From Dyella sp. OK004 (GTDB taxonomy: Bacteria; Pseudomonadota; Gammaproteobacteria; Xanthomonadales; Rhodanobacteraceae), in the NCBI RefSeq assembly GCF_900114495.1, contig NZ_FOZI01000007.1, forward strand, positions 57,830 through 121,829: a stretch of DNA of 64,000 nt. The letters are read 5' to 3'. The notes below the pieces were generated by a model. That model searched no databases and was not told the origin of the DNA. It saw nothing but the letters and a program-made list of their open reading frames with translations. Position 1 is the first letter of the stretch. Every line of letters starts with the position of its first letter. This document shows positions 25,753 through 35,300 of this stretch, piece by piece. A program made the translations under genes and the position numbers.

Positions 25753-25787
25753 CTCCATAGTTTGTACCGCATGTACAAACTATGGAG
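25753..25787. terminator. Hairpin after TonB receptor gene (15-bp stem)
   Basis: Perfect 15-bp arms 25753-25767 and 25773-25787 with a 5-nt loop, 40 bp after the receptor stop. There is no T-run, so it may be a weak or Rho-assisted terminator, or a dispersed repeat: the word catagtttgt recurs in the hairpin at 28282-28321. The rest of the gap to 25959 shows nothing I can support. Confidence 0.45.
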
Positions 25788-25959
25788 AACGGGTCACGCG
25801 ATGGCGCGCACCAGTGCGCGCAACTTGAATCTTTTCTTCCGCAGCTACTGGTAGACGGCGCCTCCTTGCCTTCCGGTGGCGCCTATCACCGAATGATTCG
25901 TTCGTTGTTCGTCGATACGAGTTCCATCTCCTTTAACCGTCGCCAGGGTCGTAAATCCG

Positions 25960-26550
25960 TTACTGCTCCTTCTTGAACAGATCCTGGAAGACCAGGGGCG
26001 CCCAGATCCCATTTCGCCCCTGCACGAGCTGACCGCCTTCCGCGATCTTGCCGAGATTAACCGGCGCATAGCCGAGCTGCTCGGCCAGGGCGGCGACCGT
26101 TGTGGTCGCGCTTTCATCGTCGCTCGACAGGAATACAACCCGTCGTCCGCCGTTGATGACCGGGTCTTCCGCGAGGACGCGGGCAGGCAGATGGTTAAAC
26201 GCTTTGACCAATTGAGCGCCGGGCAGGGCCTGGGCTATGACCGAAGAAGAAGGAAGGCCGCCCAAATCGTCGAGAGTGTTCGTCACGTCGATCACGATCT
26301 TGCCCTCCCAGCTTGCCCGTGCCTTCGCGACCTCTTGGTGCTGCCCATACGGGACAGCCAGCATGACGATGTCGGCCTCGAGCGCGTCCTTCAAGGTCTT
26401 CGGAATGATCGTCGGGCCGATCGCGTTTGCCTGCAGTGCGAGCGCTTCAGGCGGATGCCTGCTTGCTACAGCCACTTCGATGCCCTTACGGGCGAACATG
26501 CGGGCCAGCGCTTGGCCGATCGCACCGAAACCTACAATTGCGTAGCTCAT
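25960..26550 (-). CDS. NADP oxidoreductase, coenzyme F420-dependent family (NPF-like)
   Basis: 196 aa. A single Rossmann domain opening MSYAIVGFGAIGQALARMFARKG and a VKAFNHLPARVLAEDP segment characteristic of NADPH-dependent F420 reductase relatives; bacteria of this group lack F420 and the proteins probably use another acceptor. GGAAAG precedes the ATG at 26550. It lies 102 bp downstream of the SDR gene, and the pair is divergent from a TetR regulator, so they probably form a repressor-controlled redox response. Confidence 0.87.
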   Translation of the reverse strand: MSYAIVGFGAIGQALARMFARKGIEVAVASRHPPEALALQANAIGPTIIPKTLKDALEADIVMLAVPYGQHQEVAKARASWEGKIVIDVTNTLDDLGGLPSSSVIAQALPGAQLVKAFNHLPARVLAEDPVINGGRRVVFLSSDDESATTTVAALAEQLGYAPVNLGKIAEGGQLVQGRNGIWAPLVFQDLFKKEQ

Positions 26551-26652
26551 GTTGTCTTTCCGATCGGTGTTGAAGTTGGTCGCCCGGAATGATCCAGACG
26601 AGATAAGCGTCTTCCCGGAGTGCCAGGCACCCACACGTTTTTCAGCGCGATT

Positions 26653-27387
26653 TCAGATGGCCGAGAAGCCGCCGTCGACAGACAACTCCACCCCATTCAC
26701 GAAGCTCGAATCGTCTGAAGCAAGAAACAGCGCGACCGTCGCGATTTCCTCAGGACGCCCCATCTTTCCCCGCGGGATCAGGGATTCGAACATCTGCTTC
26801 GCCTCCTCGGTGAGAACTTGGTCCTGCATCGGTGTGGCGATCGGCCCTGGGTGCAGCACGTTCACTCGGATATTCCTGCCCTTGAGTTCGTTGAGCCACC
26901 CGCGTGCGAATGCGTGCAGCGTCGCCTTGCTCGCCGCATAGACGCTGTAACCAGGAAACCCTTTGATCGAAGCCACTGACCCGGTCATGAAGATCGAACC
27001 GCCATCGTTGAACAACGGCAACGCCTTCTGGACCGTAAACAGCGTGCCGCGCGCATTCAGGCCGAAGGCCGCATCGAAATGCTGCTCGGTAATCTCACCC
27101 AGTAGGGCGGCCTCGCCCATGCCGGCGCTCGCGTACAGGACGTCGATCTTGCCCTTTTCCCGCTTGACCGTATCGAACAGGCGGTCGAGGTCGTCGAGAT
27201 TGGCCGCGTCGCCGCGCACGCCGGTCACGTTCCGGCCAATTTGCTTGACGGCCTCATCGAGCGCCTCCTGCCTCCGGCCCGTGATGAAAACGTACGCGCC
27301 TTCTTCAACGAACCGCTTGGCGCTCGCCAGCGCCATGCCGCTCGATCCACCCGTGATGACTGCCACCTTACCTTCAAGCTTTCCCAT
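26653..27387 (-). CDS. Short-chain dehydrogenase/reductase (SDR)
   Basis: 244 aa. Classical SDR: cofactor motif TGGSSGMALA (the third Gly of TGxxxGxG is Ala here), NAG-like ASAGMGE, catalytic Ser near residue 137 and YAASK at about 149-153, followed by HPGPIATPM. NAD(P)H-dependent reduction of an unknown carbonyl compound. A good ribosome site (AAAGGTG) precedes the ATG. It starts the operon with the NPF-type gene and faces the TetR gene across three operator-like repeats at 27456-27523. Confidence 0.9.
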   Translation of the reverse strand: MGKLEGKVAVITGGSSGMALASAKRFVEEGAYVFITGRRQEALDEAVKQIGRNVTGVRGDAANLDDLDRLFDTVKREKGKIDVLYASAGMGEAALLGEITEQHFDAAFGLNARGTLFTVQKALPLFNDGGSIFMTGSVASIKGFPGYSVYAASKATLHAFARGWLNELKGRNIRVNVLHPGPIATPMQDQVLTEEAKQMFESLIPRGKMGRPEEIATVALFLASDDSSFVNGVELSVDGGFSAI

Positions 27388-27455
27388 GACTTTTCACCTT
27401 TCGTCGCGTCGGACAGCGTCTCTGTTCCCATTGGTACAAGGGCGCTGTATCTTGT

Positions 27456-27523
27456 GGATCACCGATCCAGATCCTGACTCTCAGCATCCGGACCACTGAT
27501 CCAAATATATGGATCACTGATCC
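27456..27523. promoter_or_regulatory. Three copies of operator-like GGATCAnTGATCC
   Basis: Copies at 27456-27468 (ggatcaccgatcc), 27490-27502 (ggaccactgatcc) and 27511-27523 (ggatcactgatcc, a perfect 6-1-6 palindrome). Centres are 34 and 21 bp apart; 21 bp is two helical turns, so two dimers could sit on one DNA face. They fill the gap between the SDR and TetR genes, the third copy ending 17 bp before the TetR ATG, as expected for autoregulated divergent control by that TetR protein. Confidence 0.75.
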
Positions 27524-27540
27524 GCTTGTCAAGGCAACTC

Positions 27541-28119
27541 ATGCGAGCCGACGCCAGAAAAAATTACAACCATCTACTTGCAGTCGCGCGCGACGTCGTC
27601 ACCGAGCATGGTGCCGATGCGTCCATGCGAGATATCGCGCGCCGAGCTGACGTTGGGTTGGCTACATTGCTTCGTCATTTCCCGACGCGAGAAGCCTTGT
27701 TCGAAGCGTTGATGTGTAGGCATCTGGACGCACTGGCGCAGAAGGCAGACGAACTCGAAGCGGCGAAGCCACCTGACGAGGCACTCGTGTCCTGGTTCCG
27801 CGAAGGGGTGGCATTCGTCCATAGCTATCGCGGCGTTGTCGACTTGATGGCGAGCGCCCACGCGAACCCGGCCTCCGCGCTTTATGCCTCATGCGCAGCG
27901 GTGCACGCAGTGGGCGCGCGACTACTGCTCCGTGCTCAGGCCGAGGGAACGGCGCGCGCCGATATGGATGGGGACGACCTGTTCGCCCTGATGTCGGCGC
28001 TCGCCTGGCTCGCCGGCCAATCCGCATTCGCGCCGCGGGCTGATCATCTTTTTCACCTTATCGCGAGCGCCATCCTGACAAACCCGTCGAGCAACGATGT
28101 CAAGAAGGCGACGTGTTGA
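27541..28119 (+). CDS. TetR-family transcriptional regulator
   Basis: 192 aa from ATG at 27541; a TTG at 27526 is the alternative. TetR HTH at about residues 5-50 (NHLLAVARDVVTEHGADASMRDIARRADV... split as usual, with LATLLRHFPTREALF), then an alpha-helical ligand domain. Likely represses itself and the divergent SDR/NPF genes through the three GGATCAnTGATCC sites just upstream. The inducing ligand is unknown, probably an electrophile or xenobiotic judging from the redox targets (inference). Confidence 0.9.
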   Translation: MRADARKNYNHLLAVARDVVTEHGADASMRDIARRADVGLATLLRHFPTREALFEALMCRHLDALAQKADELEAAKPPDEALVSWFREGVAFVHSYRGVVDLMASAHANPASALYASCAAVHAVGARLLLRAQAEGTARADMDGDDLFALMSALAWLAGQSAFAPRADHLFHLIASAILTNPSSNDVKKATC

Positions 28120-28530
28120 ATCAGATTGGCGATCGGATGCGCGAGGGTATTGTCAGCTTGCGGAATGACCCGCGCGATCTTCGAGCGCAGCGTTTGATGG
28201 GATGAGGTACAGACTATGGGGTCTTTTTGGCTTCATATTTCATACTGCGCGGAACAGTAACTGACTGAGTTTCAGCGTTGAGCACAAACTTATGTGCTTC
28301 GCTCGCACTCATAGTTTGTGCCCTTGCGCCCTACTAAGCACAAACTTTGGGTAGCGAAAACATACGGACTATTGGAGTTCTGTCCACAAGGGCATGCTCG
28401 CTTCGCATCGCCCGTAGGAGCGCACCCTGTGCGCGATCCACGCAGGCAAGGCGCCCACAGGGTGGGCTCCTACACGATGTCGGGGGAGGCCGTTGGATTT
28501 CGACCTCCCCGCAAAGTGAAAACTGCTCTC
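28120..28530. repeat. Intergenic region with GCACAAACT hairpin and a REP-like element
   Basis: No gene seen in 411 bp. A hairpin at 28282-28321 pairs gcacaaactTatgtgc with gcactcatagtttgtgc, and a further gcacaaact word lies at 28338. At 28414-28473 a REP-like palindrome (gtaggagcgcaccctgtg ... cacagggtgggctcctac) matches a repeat type familiar from xanthomonads and pseudomonads. Both neighbouring genes end here (TetR plus, TpgA-like minus), so the hairpins may also act in transcript ends. Confidence 0.6.
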
Positions 28531-29352
28531 TCAATCCCCGCTATCGATCTTCACTTCCACACGCCGGTTCGGTGCCAGGCACGCGATGAGTGGTGCGCGC
28601 GGGCCGTCCGGGCAGTCCTTCACTGGCTCGGAAGCACCATGGCCTTCGGCGCGGATACGTCCGGCAGGCACGCCCTGCTCCACCAGGTAGGTCATCACCG
28701 CATCGGCGCGACGTTGCGACAACTTCTGGTTGTACGCCTCGCTACCAAGGCGGTCGGTATAACCCGCGATGCGCACGCTGTGCAGCTTGTCACCCTGGTC
28801 GTGAAGCTCCGCAGCCAGGTCATCCAGTGCCCGATGCCCATTCGGGGTCAACGTTGCTTTGTCGAAGGCGAACAACGCATCCGCGGAAAGTACCCGCGAC
28901 TTATTCGGCGCGGGCGCCACTGCGGGTGCGGCCGGTGCCGGTTCGGCAAGCAAGGCCGCGCACGACTCGGGTTTCCAATAGAAGCTGCGTGCCAGCTTGT
29001 TGTCGTCGAACAGCACTTTGTATTGACACACCGTCACTTCGTCGCTGCCGGGCTTGCGGAAGTTGAACACATAGTTCCACTCGCGCACGCCCCACACGCC
29101 TTCGCTGAAATGCGGGTAGCCGATCAGATCGGAGACTTGCGGCTTGTTGAGCCCCGACCTCATCTGCCGAAGATTGGCCAGGTTGGGGAAGGTGCCGCCC
29201 TTGTGCATGGGGGTGACGCTATCGGGCGTCGGCCATACGAGTTCGCTGGCCGAGCCGCCGTCCTTAGCCACATCGCGACTGACATTGCCGCAAGCAGTGA
29301 GTGCGAGTGCGACGGCGACCGCCACGGTGATCTGTTTCCAAGACTTACGCAT
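28531..29352 (-). CDS. BamE-like/OmpA-like lipoprotein, TpgA-like partner of the adhesin
   Basis: 273 aa. Lipoprotein signal with lipobox LTAC (Cys21). About residues 50-125 resemble SmpA/OmlA (BamE-like: LRQMRSGLNKPQVSDLIGYP...VWGVREWNYVFNF); about 150-270 is an OmpA/Pal peptidoglycan-binding domain (FDKATLTPNGHRALDDLAAE; IAGYTDRLGSEAYNQKLSQRR; CLAPNRRVEV). The same domain order is known for TpgA of Acinetobacter, which binds a trimeric autotransporter and peptidoglycan. The adhesin gene lies 35 bp upstream in the same direction, so a role anchoring or assembling it is likely. GGAG precedes the ATG at 29352. Confidence 0.88.
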   Translation of the reverse strand: MRKSWKQITVAVAVALALTACGNVSRDVAKDGGSASELVWPTPDSVTPMHKGGTFPNLANLRQMRSGLNKPQVSDLIGYPHFSEGVWGVREWNYVFNFRKPGSDEVTVCQYKVLFDDNKLARSFYWKPESCAALLAEPAPAAPAVAPAPNKSRVLSADALFAFDKATLTPNGHRALDDLAAELHDQGDKLHSVRIAGYTDRLGSEAYNQKLSQRRADAVMTYLVEQGVPAGRIRAEGHGASEPVKDCPDGPRAPLIACLAPNRRVEVKIDSGD

Positions 29353-29387
29353 ATCGATAGCTCCTTGATGCTTTTGAACGGCGCCCA

Positions 29388-32300
29388 TTACCAGACCACA
29401 CCCGCACCCACGCCACCGCCGGTGTCGCCGCGCGAATTGGTGGTGGCATTGAGCTTGAACACGTAGCGGCCGCTTTCGGTGATGGTGGACACACCGACCG
29501 CGATGCCGTTCTCACCGTGGAAGCTGCCCACCGCGACCGCCGCCGAACTCTGATTCGGCTGGTAGGCCTGTGGCAGGCTCGCCATCGCCATCGCCGAGGC
29601 GACGCCAGCGTTGGCGCGATTGCCGATGCGATTGAGATCGCGGTTCACCGTCTGGAAGCGCTGATCCACGTAGTCCTTGGACCAGTTCTTGGCGGACTCG
29701 ATGGCATCGTTCAACTGGCCCACATTCACCGCATCCGTGGTGGCCGTGCCGGCGGCCACGTTGGTGACCGTGCGCTCATGGCCTGCCGAACCTACCGATA
29801 CTGAGTTGGCCTGCGATGCTACCGAACCCGCACCGATCGCCACGCTGTTGTCGCCCGTCGCGCTGGAGTTCGCACCGACCGCCGTGCTGTTGTTGCCCGA
29901 CGCGTTGGAACCGGCGCCGCCCGCGGTCGAGTTATTGCCCGCGGCAGTCGCCTGCGTCGTGTTGTCGGTGCTGGTCTGGAAGTTGTTGTTGACGGTGGTG
30001 GGGCCACCACCGCCCTTCGGCAGATTGTTGACGACGGTGGAGAGGTTGTTGAACTGCGTGTACAACGCCGACAGCGACTGGTTGGTGGCATACAACTGCG
30101 AGCCGTTGATCGCATCGGTGCTGCTACCGCTGATCCGCCCCGCCGCCACGTTGGTGAGCGTGCGTTCCGCACCCACTGCGCCCACGCTCACTGTCGAGCC
30201 CGGTGTCGTGCCGGCGAAGTTGTAGGTGGTACCAGCGATGGTGGTGTTGGCCGTACCCACTGCCGCGTCCGTCTTCGACCCCGCACCCAACGCCACACTG
30301 CCTGCGAAGGCCGCCTGCGTACCTGCACCCAGCGCCATCGCCTGAATGCCGTTGGACGTAGCGTTGGTGCCCATCGCCACACCATCGGCCAGATTCACCG
30401 TGGCGTTCTGACCAATCGCGGTGCCGCCTGGTGCGGTCTGCTGCACGATGGCGCCGTTACCCATGCCGATGCCGTTATCGCCATTGACGGTGGTCTTGGG
30501 GCCGATGGCGACCGACTCCGCACCCGCCGCCAATGAATCGGATGCGGTGGAGTTGGCGTGGAAGTACTTGATCGGCGTCACCGAGAACGAACTCATCGCA
30601 CCCTTCAACTGACGCAAGGTCACTGCGTCCTGATCGAGCGTGCCGTCCGCGACGTTGGTGATCTGGCGGAAATCGGTGGCGTTACCCACTGAGACCGCGC
30701 CGAGCAGATTGCGATCCGTCGTGTTGTACGGAATCACATTGGTGCCCACGAGGATCGAACCCGAGGTCGGTGCGATCGGGCGATCAGACACCGCGCCCGA
30801 ACCCAGCGCCACACCGCCCACTATCGAGACGCCCGTGTTCTGGCCCAACGACGTACCGTTGTCCGCCGTCGCCGTAGCACCCACACCTGCCGCCAGCGCG
30901 TTGATACCGGTCGCGCCGTTGTTGGTGTAGTTGCCGCCGTGCGTGCCGTTGTCGTTCACGCTGTAGTAGTGCGTCGCATTGGCGGTGACGGTGCTGCTCA
31001 GGTTGTCCACGGCCTGGTTGGTGGCGAACAGCTGCGAGCCGTTGATGGCATCGGTGCTGTTGCCATTCACCTGGCCTGCCGCCACGTTGGTGATGGTGCG
31101 CTCGCCGCCCACCGTGCCCACGCTCACCGTGCTGGTCGGCGTGGTGCCGGCATAGGTATAGGCATGACCATCAATGGTGCCGCCGGCAGTGGTCACCACG
31201 GCGCCGGTGGTGCTGCCTGCACCCAGTGCCACGTCACCGGCGTTCGTGCCGGCGGTAGCACCGTTGCCGATCGACACTGCGTTAGTCGTGCTGGCGGTGG
31301 AGACCGGACCGATCGCCACGCTGTTGGTGCCGGCCGCATTGGAGTCCGCCAGGGTGGAGTTGGCGTGGAAGTACTTGATGCCGCCGCCGTCCACTACGCC
31401 GCTGATCTGGTTGAAGATCTGCTGCAGCGAGCTGTAGGTATTGCCTGCGTAAGTGATGTTGGTGTTGAGCGTGCCGGTGGTTGGGTCGTAGGTGGTGCTG
31501 CCGCCGTAGCTGTTGGCGATGGAGTCACCCAGCTTGGTGACGATGGTGCCTACCGTGCCCACCGCCTGGTTGGTGGCGAACAACTGTGAACCGTTGATCG
31601 CGTCGGTGCTGCCACCATTGATGCGGCCGGCGGCCACGTTGGTGATGGTGCGCTCCGTGTTCAATGCGCCGACGCTTACCGTGCTTGTCGGCGTAGTGCC
31701 CGCGAAGGCATACGTGGTGCCGTTGATGACGGCGTTCGGGGTGCCTACGGCGGTGCCCGTGGTGGAACCGGAGCCCAATGCAACATCGTTCGCGTTGTTG
31801 GCGGCGGCCGCGTTGCCGAAGGCTACGGCACCAGCAGCCAGCGCACTGCTGGCATTGCCCAACGCCACCGAGCCCTGCCCCTGCGCGTTGTTGCCGTTGC
31901 CCAACGCCAGCGCGCCATTGCCGTTGGCGGTGTTGTTGGCGCCCATGCCGACCGCACCCGTGCCGATGACGGTGTTCGGATCACCGATAGCAACCGCGCC
32001 ATCGCCGTTCACCGTCTGGCCTTCGCCGATCGCTACCGCGCCGATGCCGCCCTGTACCTTCGAGTTGTGGCCGATGGCGACCGAACCGGCGCCAGCCGCC
32101 GAGGAGCCAGGACCGGCTGCGAGGGAGTTGACTCCCGTCGCACCGTTGTTGGCGTAGTTCGACTGCTGCGTGCCGCCATCATTGACGCTGTAGTAGTGGA
32201 TCGCGCCAGCGGTGACGACGTTGCTCAGGTTGTCCACCGCCTGATTGGTGGCGAACAACTGCGAACCGTTGATCGCATCAGTGCTGCCGCCGTTGATCCG

Positions 32301-35300
32301 CCCCGCCGCCACGTTGGTGATGGTGCGTTCCGTACCCACCGCGCCCACGCTCACGGTCGAGCCCGGCGTAGTGCCGGCAAAGCTGTAGGTGGTGCCAGCG
32401 ACAACTGTGCTGGGCGTACCTACGGCCGCATCCGTTTTCGATCCCGCACCCAGCGCCACACTGCCTGCAAACGCTGCCTGCGTACCCGCACCTAGCGCCA
32501 TCGCCTGAATGCCGTTGGACGTAGCGTTAGTGCCAAGTGCTACACCATCGGCCAGATTCACCGTGGCGTTCTGGCCAATCGCCGTGCCGCCCGGCGCTGT
32601 CTGCTGCACGATCGCGCCGTTGCCCATGCCGATGCCGTTGTCACCGTTCACCGTGGTCTGCGGACCGATGGCGACAGACTCCGCACCGATCGCCGCCGAA
32701 TCGGTAGCGGCGGAATTGGCGTGGAAATACTTGATCGGCGTGACCGAGAACGAGCTCATCGCACCCTTGAGCTGACGCAGCGTCACCGCATCCTGATCCG
32801 TCGTGCCGTCCGCCACATTGGTGATCTGGCGGAAGTCGGCAGCGTTGCCTACCGACACGGCGCCAAGCAGGTTGCGGTCCGTCGTGTTGTACGGAATCAC
32901 ATTGGTGCCCACGAGGATCGAGCCGGAACTCGGCGCGATCGGGCGATCGGATACCGCGCCCGAACCCAACGCCACACCACCCAGTATCGATACGTTCGTG
33001 TTCTGACCCAACGACGTACTGTTGTCCGCTGTTGCCACGGCACCCACGCCGGCTGCCAGTGCATTGATACCGGTCGCACCGTTGTTGGTGTAGTTGCCGC
33101 CGTGTGTCCCATTGTCGTTCACGCTGTAGTAGTGCGTGGCGTTGGCGGTTACCACGCTGCTCAGGTTGTCCACCGCCTGGTTAGTGGCGTACAGCTGCGA
33201 GCCGTTGATCGCATCCGTGCTGCTGCCGCTGATGCGACCGGCCGCGACGTTGGTGACGGTGCGCTCGGTGTTCAATGCACCGACGCTCACCGTGCTGGTC
33301 GGTGTGGTGCCAGCGAAGTTATAGGTGGTGCCGGCGATGGTGTAGTTCGGTGTGCCGACGGCGACCGCAGTGGTCGAGCCGGAGCCTAACGCCACATCGT
33401 TTGCGTTGTTCGCCTTTGCCGCGTTGCCGAAAGCCACCGCGCCAGCGGCCAGTGCGCTGCTGGTGTTGCCGATGGCGACAGAACCCAAACCCTGCGCATT
33501 GTTGGTATTGCCCAAGGCCACCGCGCCGTCGCCATTGGCGGTGTTGTTCGCACCCACCGTGACCGCACCATTGCCGGTAGCGGAGTTGGGATCGCCGATC
33601 GCCACCGCGCCATTGCCGTTGGCTGTCTGTCCTTCGCCCAATGCGATTGCGCCGGTGCCGCCGGTCACCTGCGAGTTGTGGCCGCCGGCGATGGAGCCTG
33701 TGCCGGCGCCGGCTGCGACAGTATTGCTGTCGCCGAAGGCGACGGTGGAGGCCGCCTTGGCCGTTGAGCCGTTGCCCAATGCGGTCGAGTTTGCTGCGGT
33801 GGCGGCGGCGCCCTGTCCCATGGCCGTCGCAAACAAGCCACTGGCGACAACATTCGGACCGATTGCGACTGAGCCGACACCTGATGCGGTGACAATGTCG
33901 CCAATCGCAACCGAGGAGTTCCCGGTTACCGCAGCCTGCTGGCCAATGGCGGTACCGCCTTTGGCGGAGACGGAGCTGAGGGTGCCAATAGCAATGCCAT
34001 TCTCGCCAGCGGCGGTAACGGAAGCGCCGCTTTGACCACTGGATATGCTGCCGCCGCCGATTGCTACTGAACCTATGGCGGCAGCTTTAGCAGCGCTGCC
34101 TGCTACCGAATTGCCGCCGATTGCTACTGTATCTTCGCCCGTTGCCGAAGTATTTTGGCCTACCGCAGTCGCACTGTTGCCGGATGCGCTCGCTGCGACC
34201 CCAGCTGCCATGGAGTTGTTACCGGTCGCGCCGTTGTTGAGGTAGTTCGCCTGCTGCGTGCCGCCATCGTTGACGCTGTAGTAATGGAGCGGCGTATTGG
34301 TCGCCAGCAATTGCACCGCCTGCGTCACCGCGTAGAGCTGCGAACCGTTGATCGCATCCGTACTGCCACCGCTGATGCGGCCCGCCGCGACGTTGGTGAT
34401 GGTGCGCTCGGTGTTCAATGCACCGACGCTCACCGTGCTGGTCGGCGTGGTGCCGGCGAAGTTATAGGTGGTGCCGGCGATGACGTAGTTCGGTGTGCCA
34501 ACAGCGGTCGCTGTGGTCGAGCCGGAACCCAGCGCCACATCGTTCGCATTATTGGCGGTTGCCGCATTGCCGAACGCCACCGCACCGGCAGCGAGCGCCT
34601 TGCTGGTATTGCCCAGCGCGACCGAGCCCTGGCCAATGGCCTGGTTGGTGTTGCCGATCGCTACGGCGCCGTTCGCCGCCGTGGTGCCGGCGGCATTGCC
34701 CGCCGCGACATTGTTGGCGCCCATCGTCACAGCGCCGTTGCCGTTGGTGGTATTCGGATCGCCGATCGCCACCGCGCCGTTGCCGGTGACGGTCTGCCCC
34801 TCGCCCAGCGCGACGGCACCGGTGCCTCCCTTCACCTGCGAGTTGTGACCGCCGGCGATGGAGCCGGTGCCGGCAGCCGCCGCCACCGTGTTGCTGTCGC
34901 CGAAGGCTACCGTGGAAGCAGCCAGTGCCTGCGAGGCGTTACCGATTGCGGTCGCATTGGCCGCCGACGAAGTCGCCGCATTGCCGATCGCTATGGAGTT
35001 CTGCGCAGAAGCGTTGGCGTGAAGGCCAAGCGCCGTGGCGGCGACTTGCGTGGCAGAGGCTTGAAAACCTGTAGCGAGCGCGAAATTGGCGGTAGCACTA
35101 CTGCCCGAGCCAAGGGCAGTTGCCTGCTGGACTGACGCATTCGCTCCTTGGCCGAGACTCGTTGCCCAATCGCCATTCGCCACTGCACCGGTACCGATCG
35201 CCGTGGTGAAAGAGCCCGACGCATTGGCGTTGGGTCCAATGGCGATGGCGCCTCCCAATGGCCCTGTGGAAACAGCGCTCGTACCAATGGCGATGCTGTC

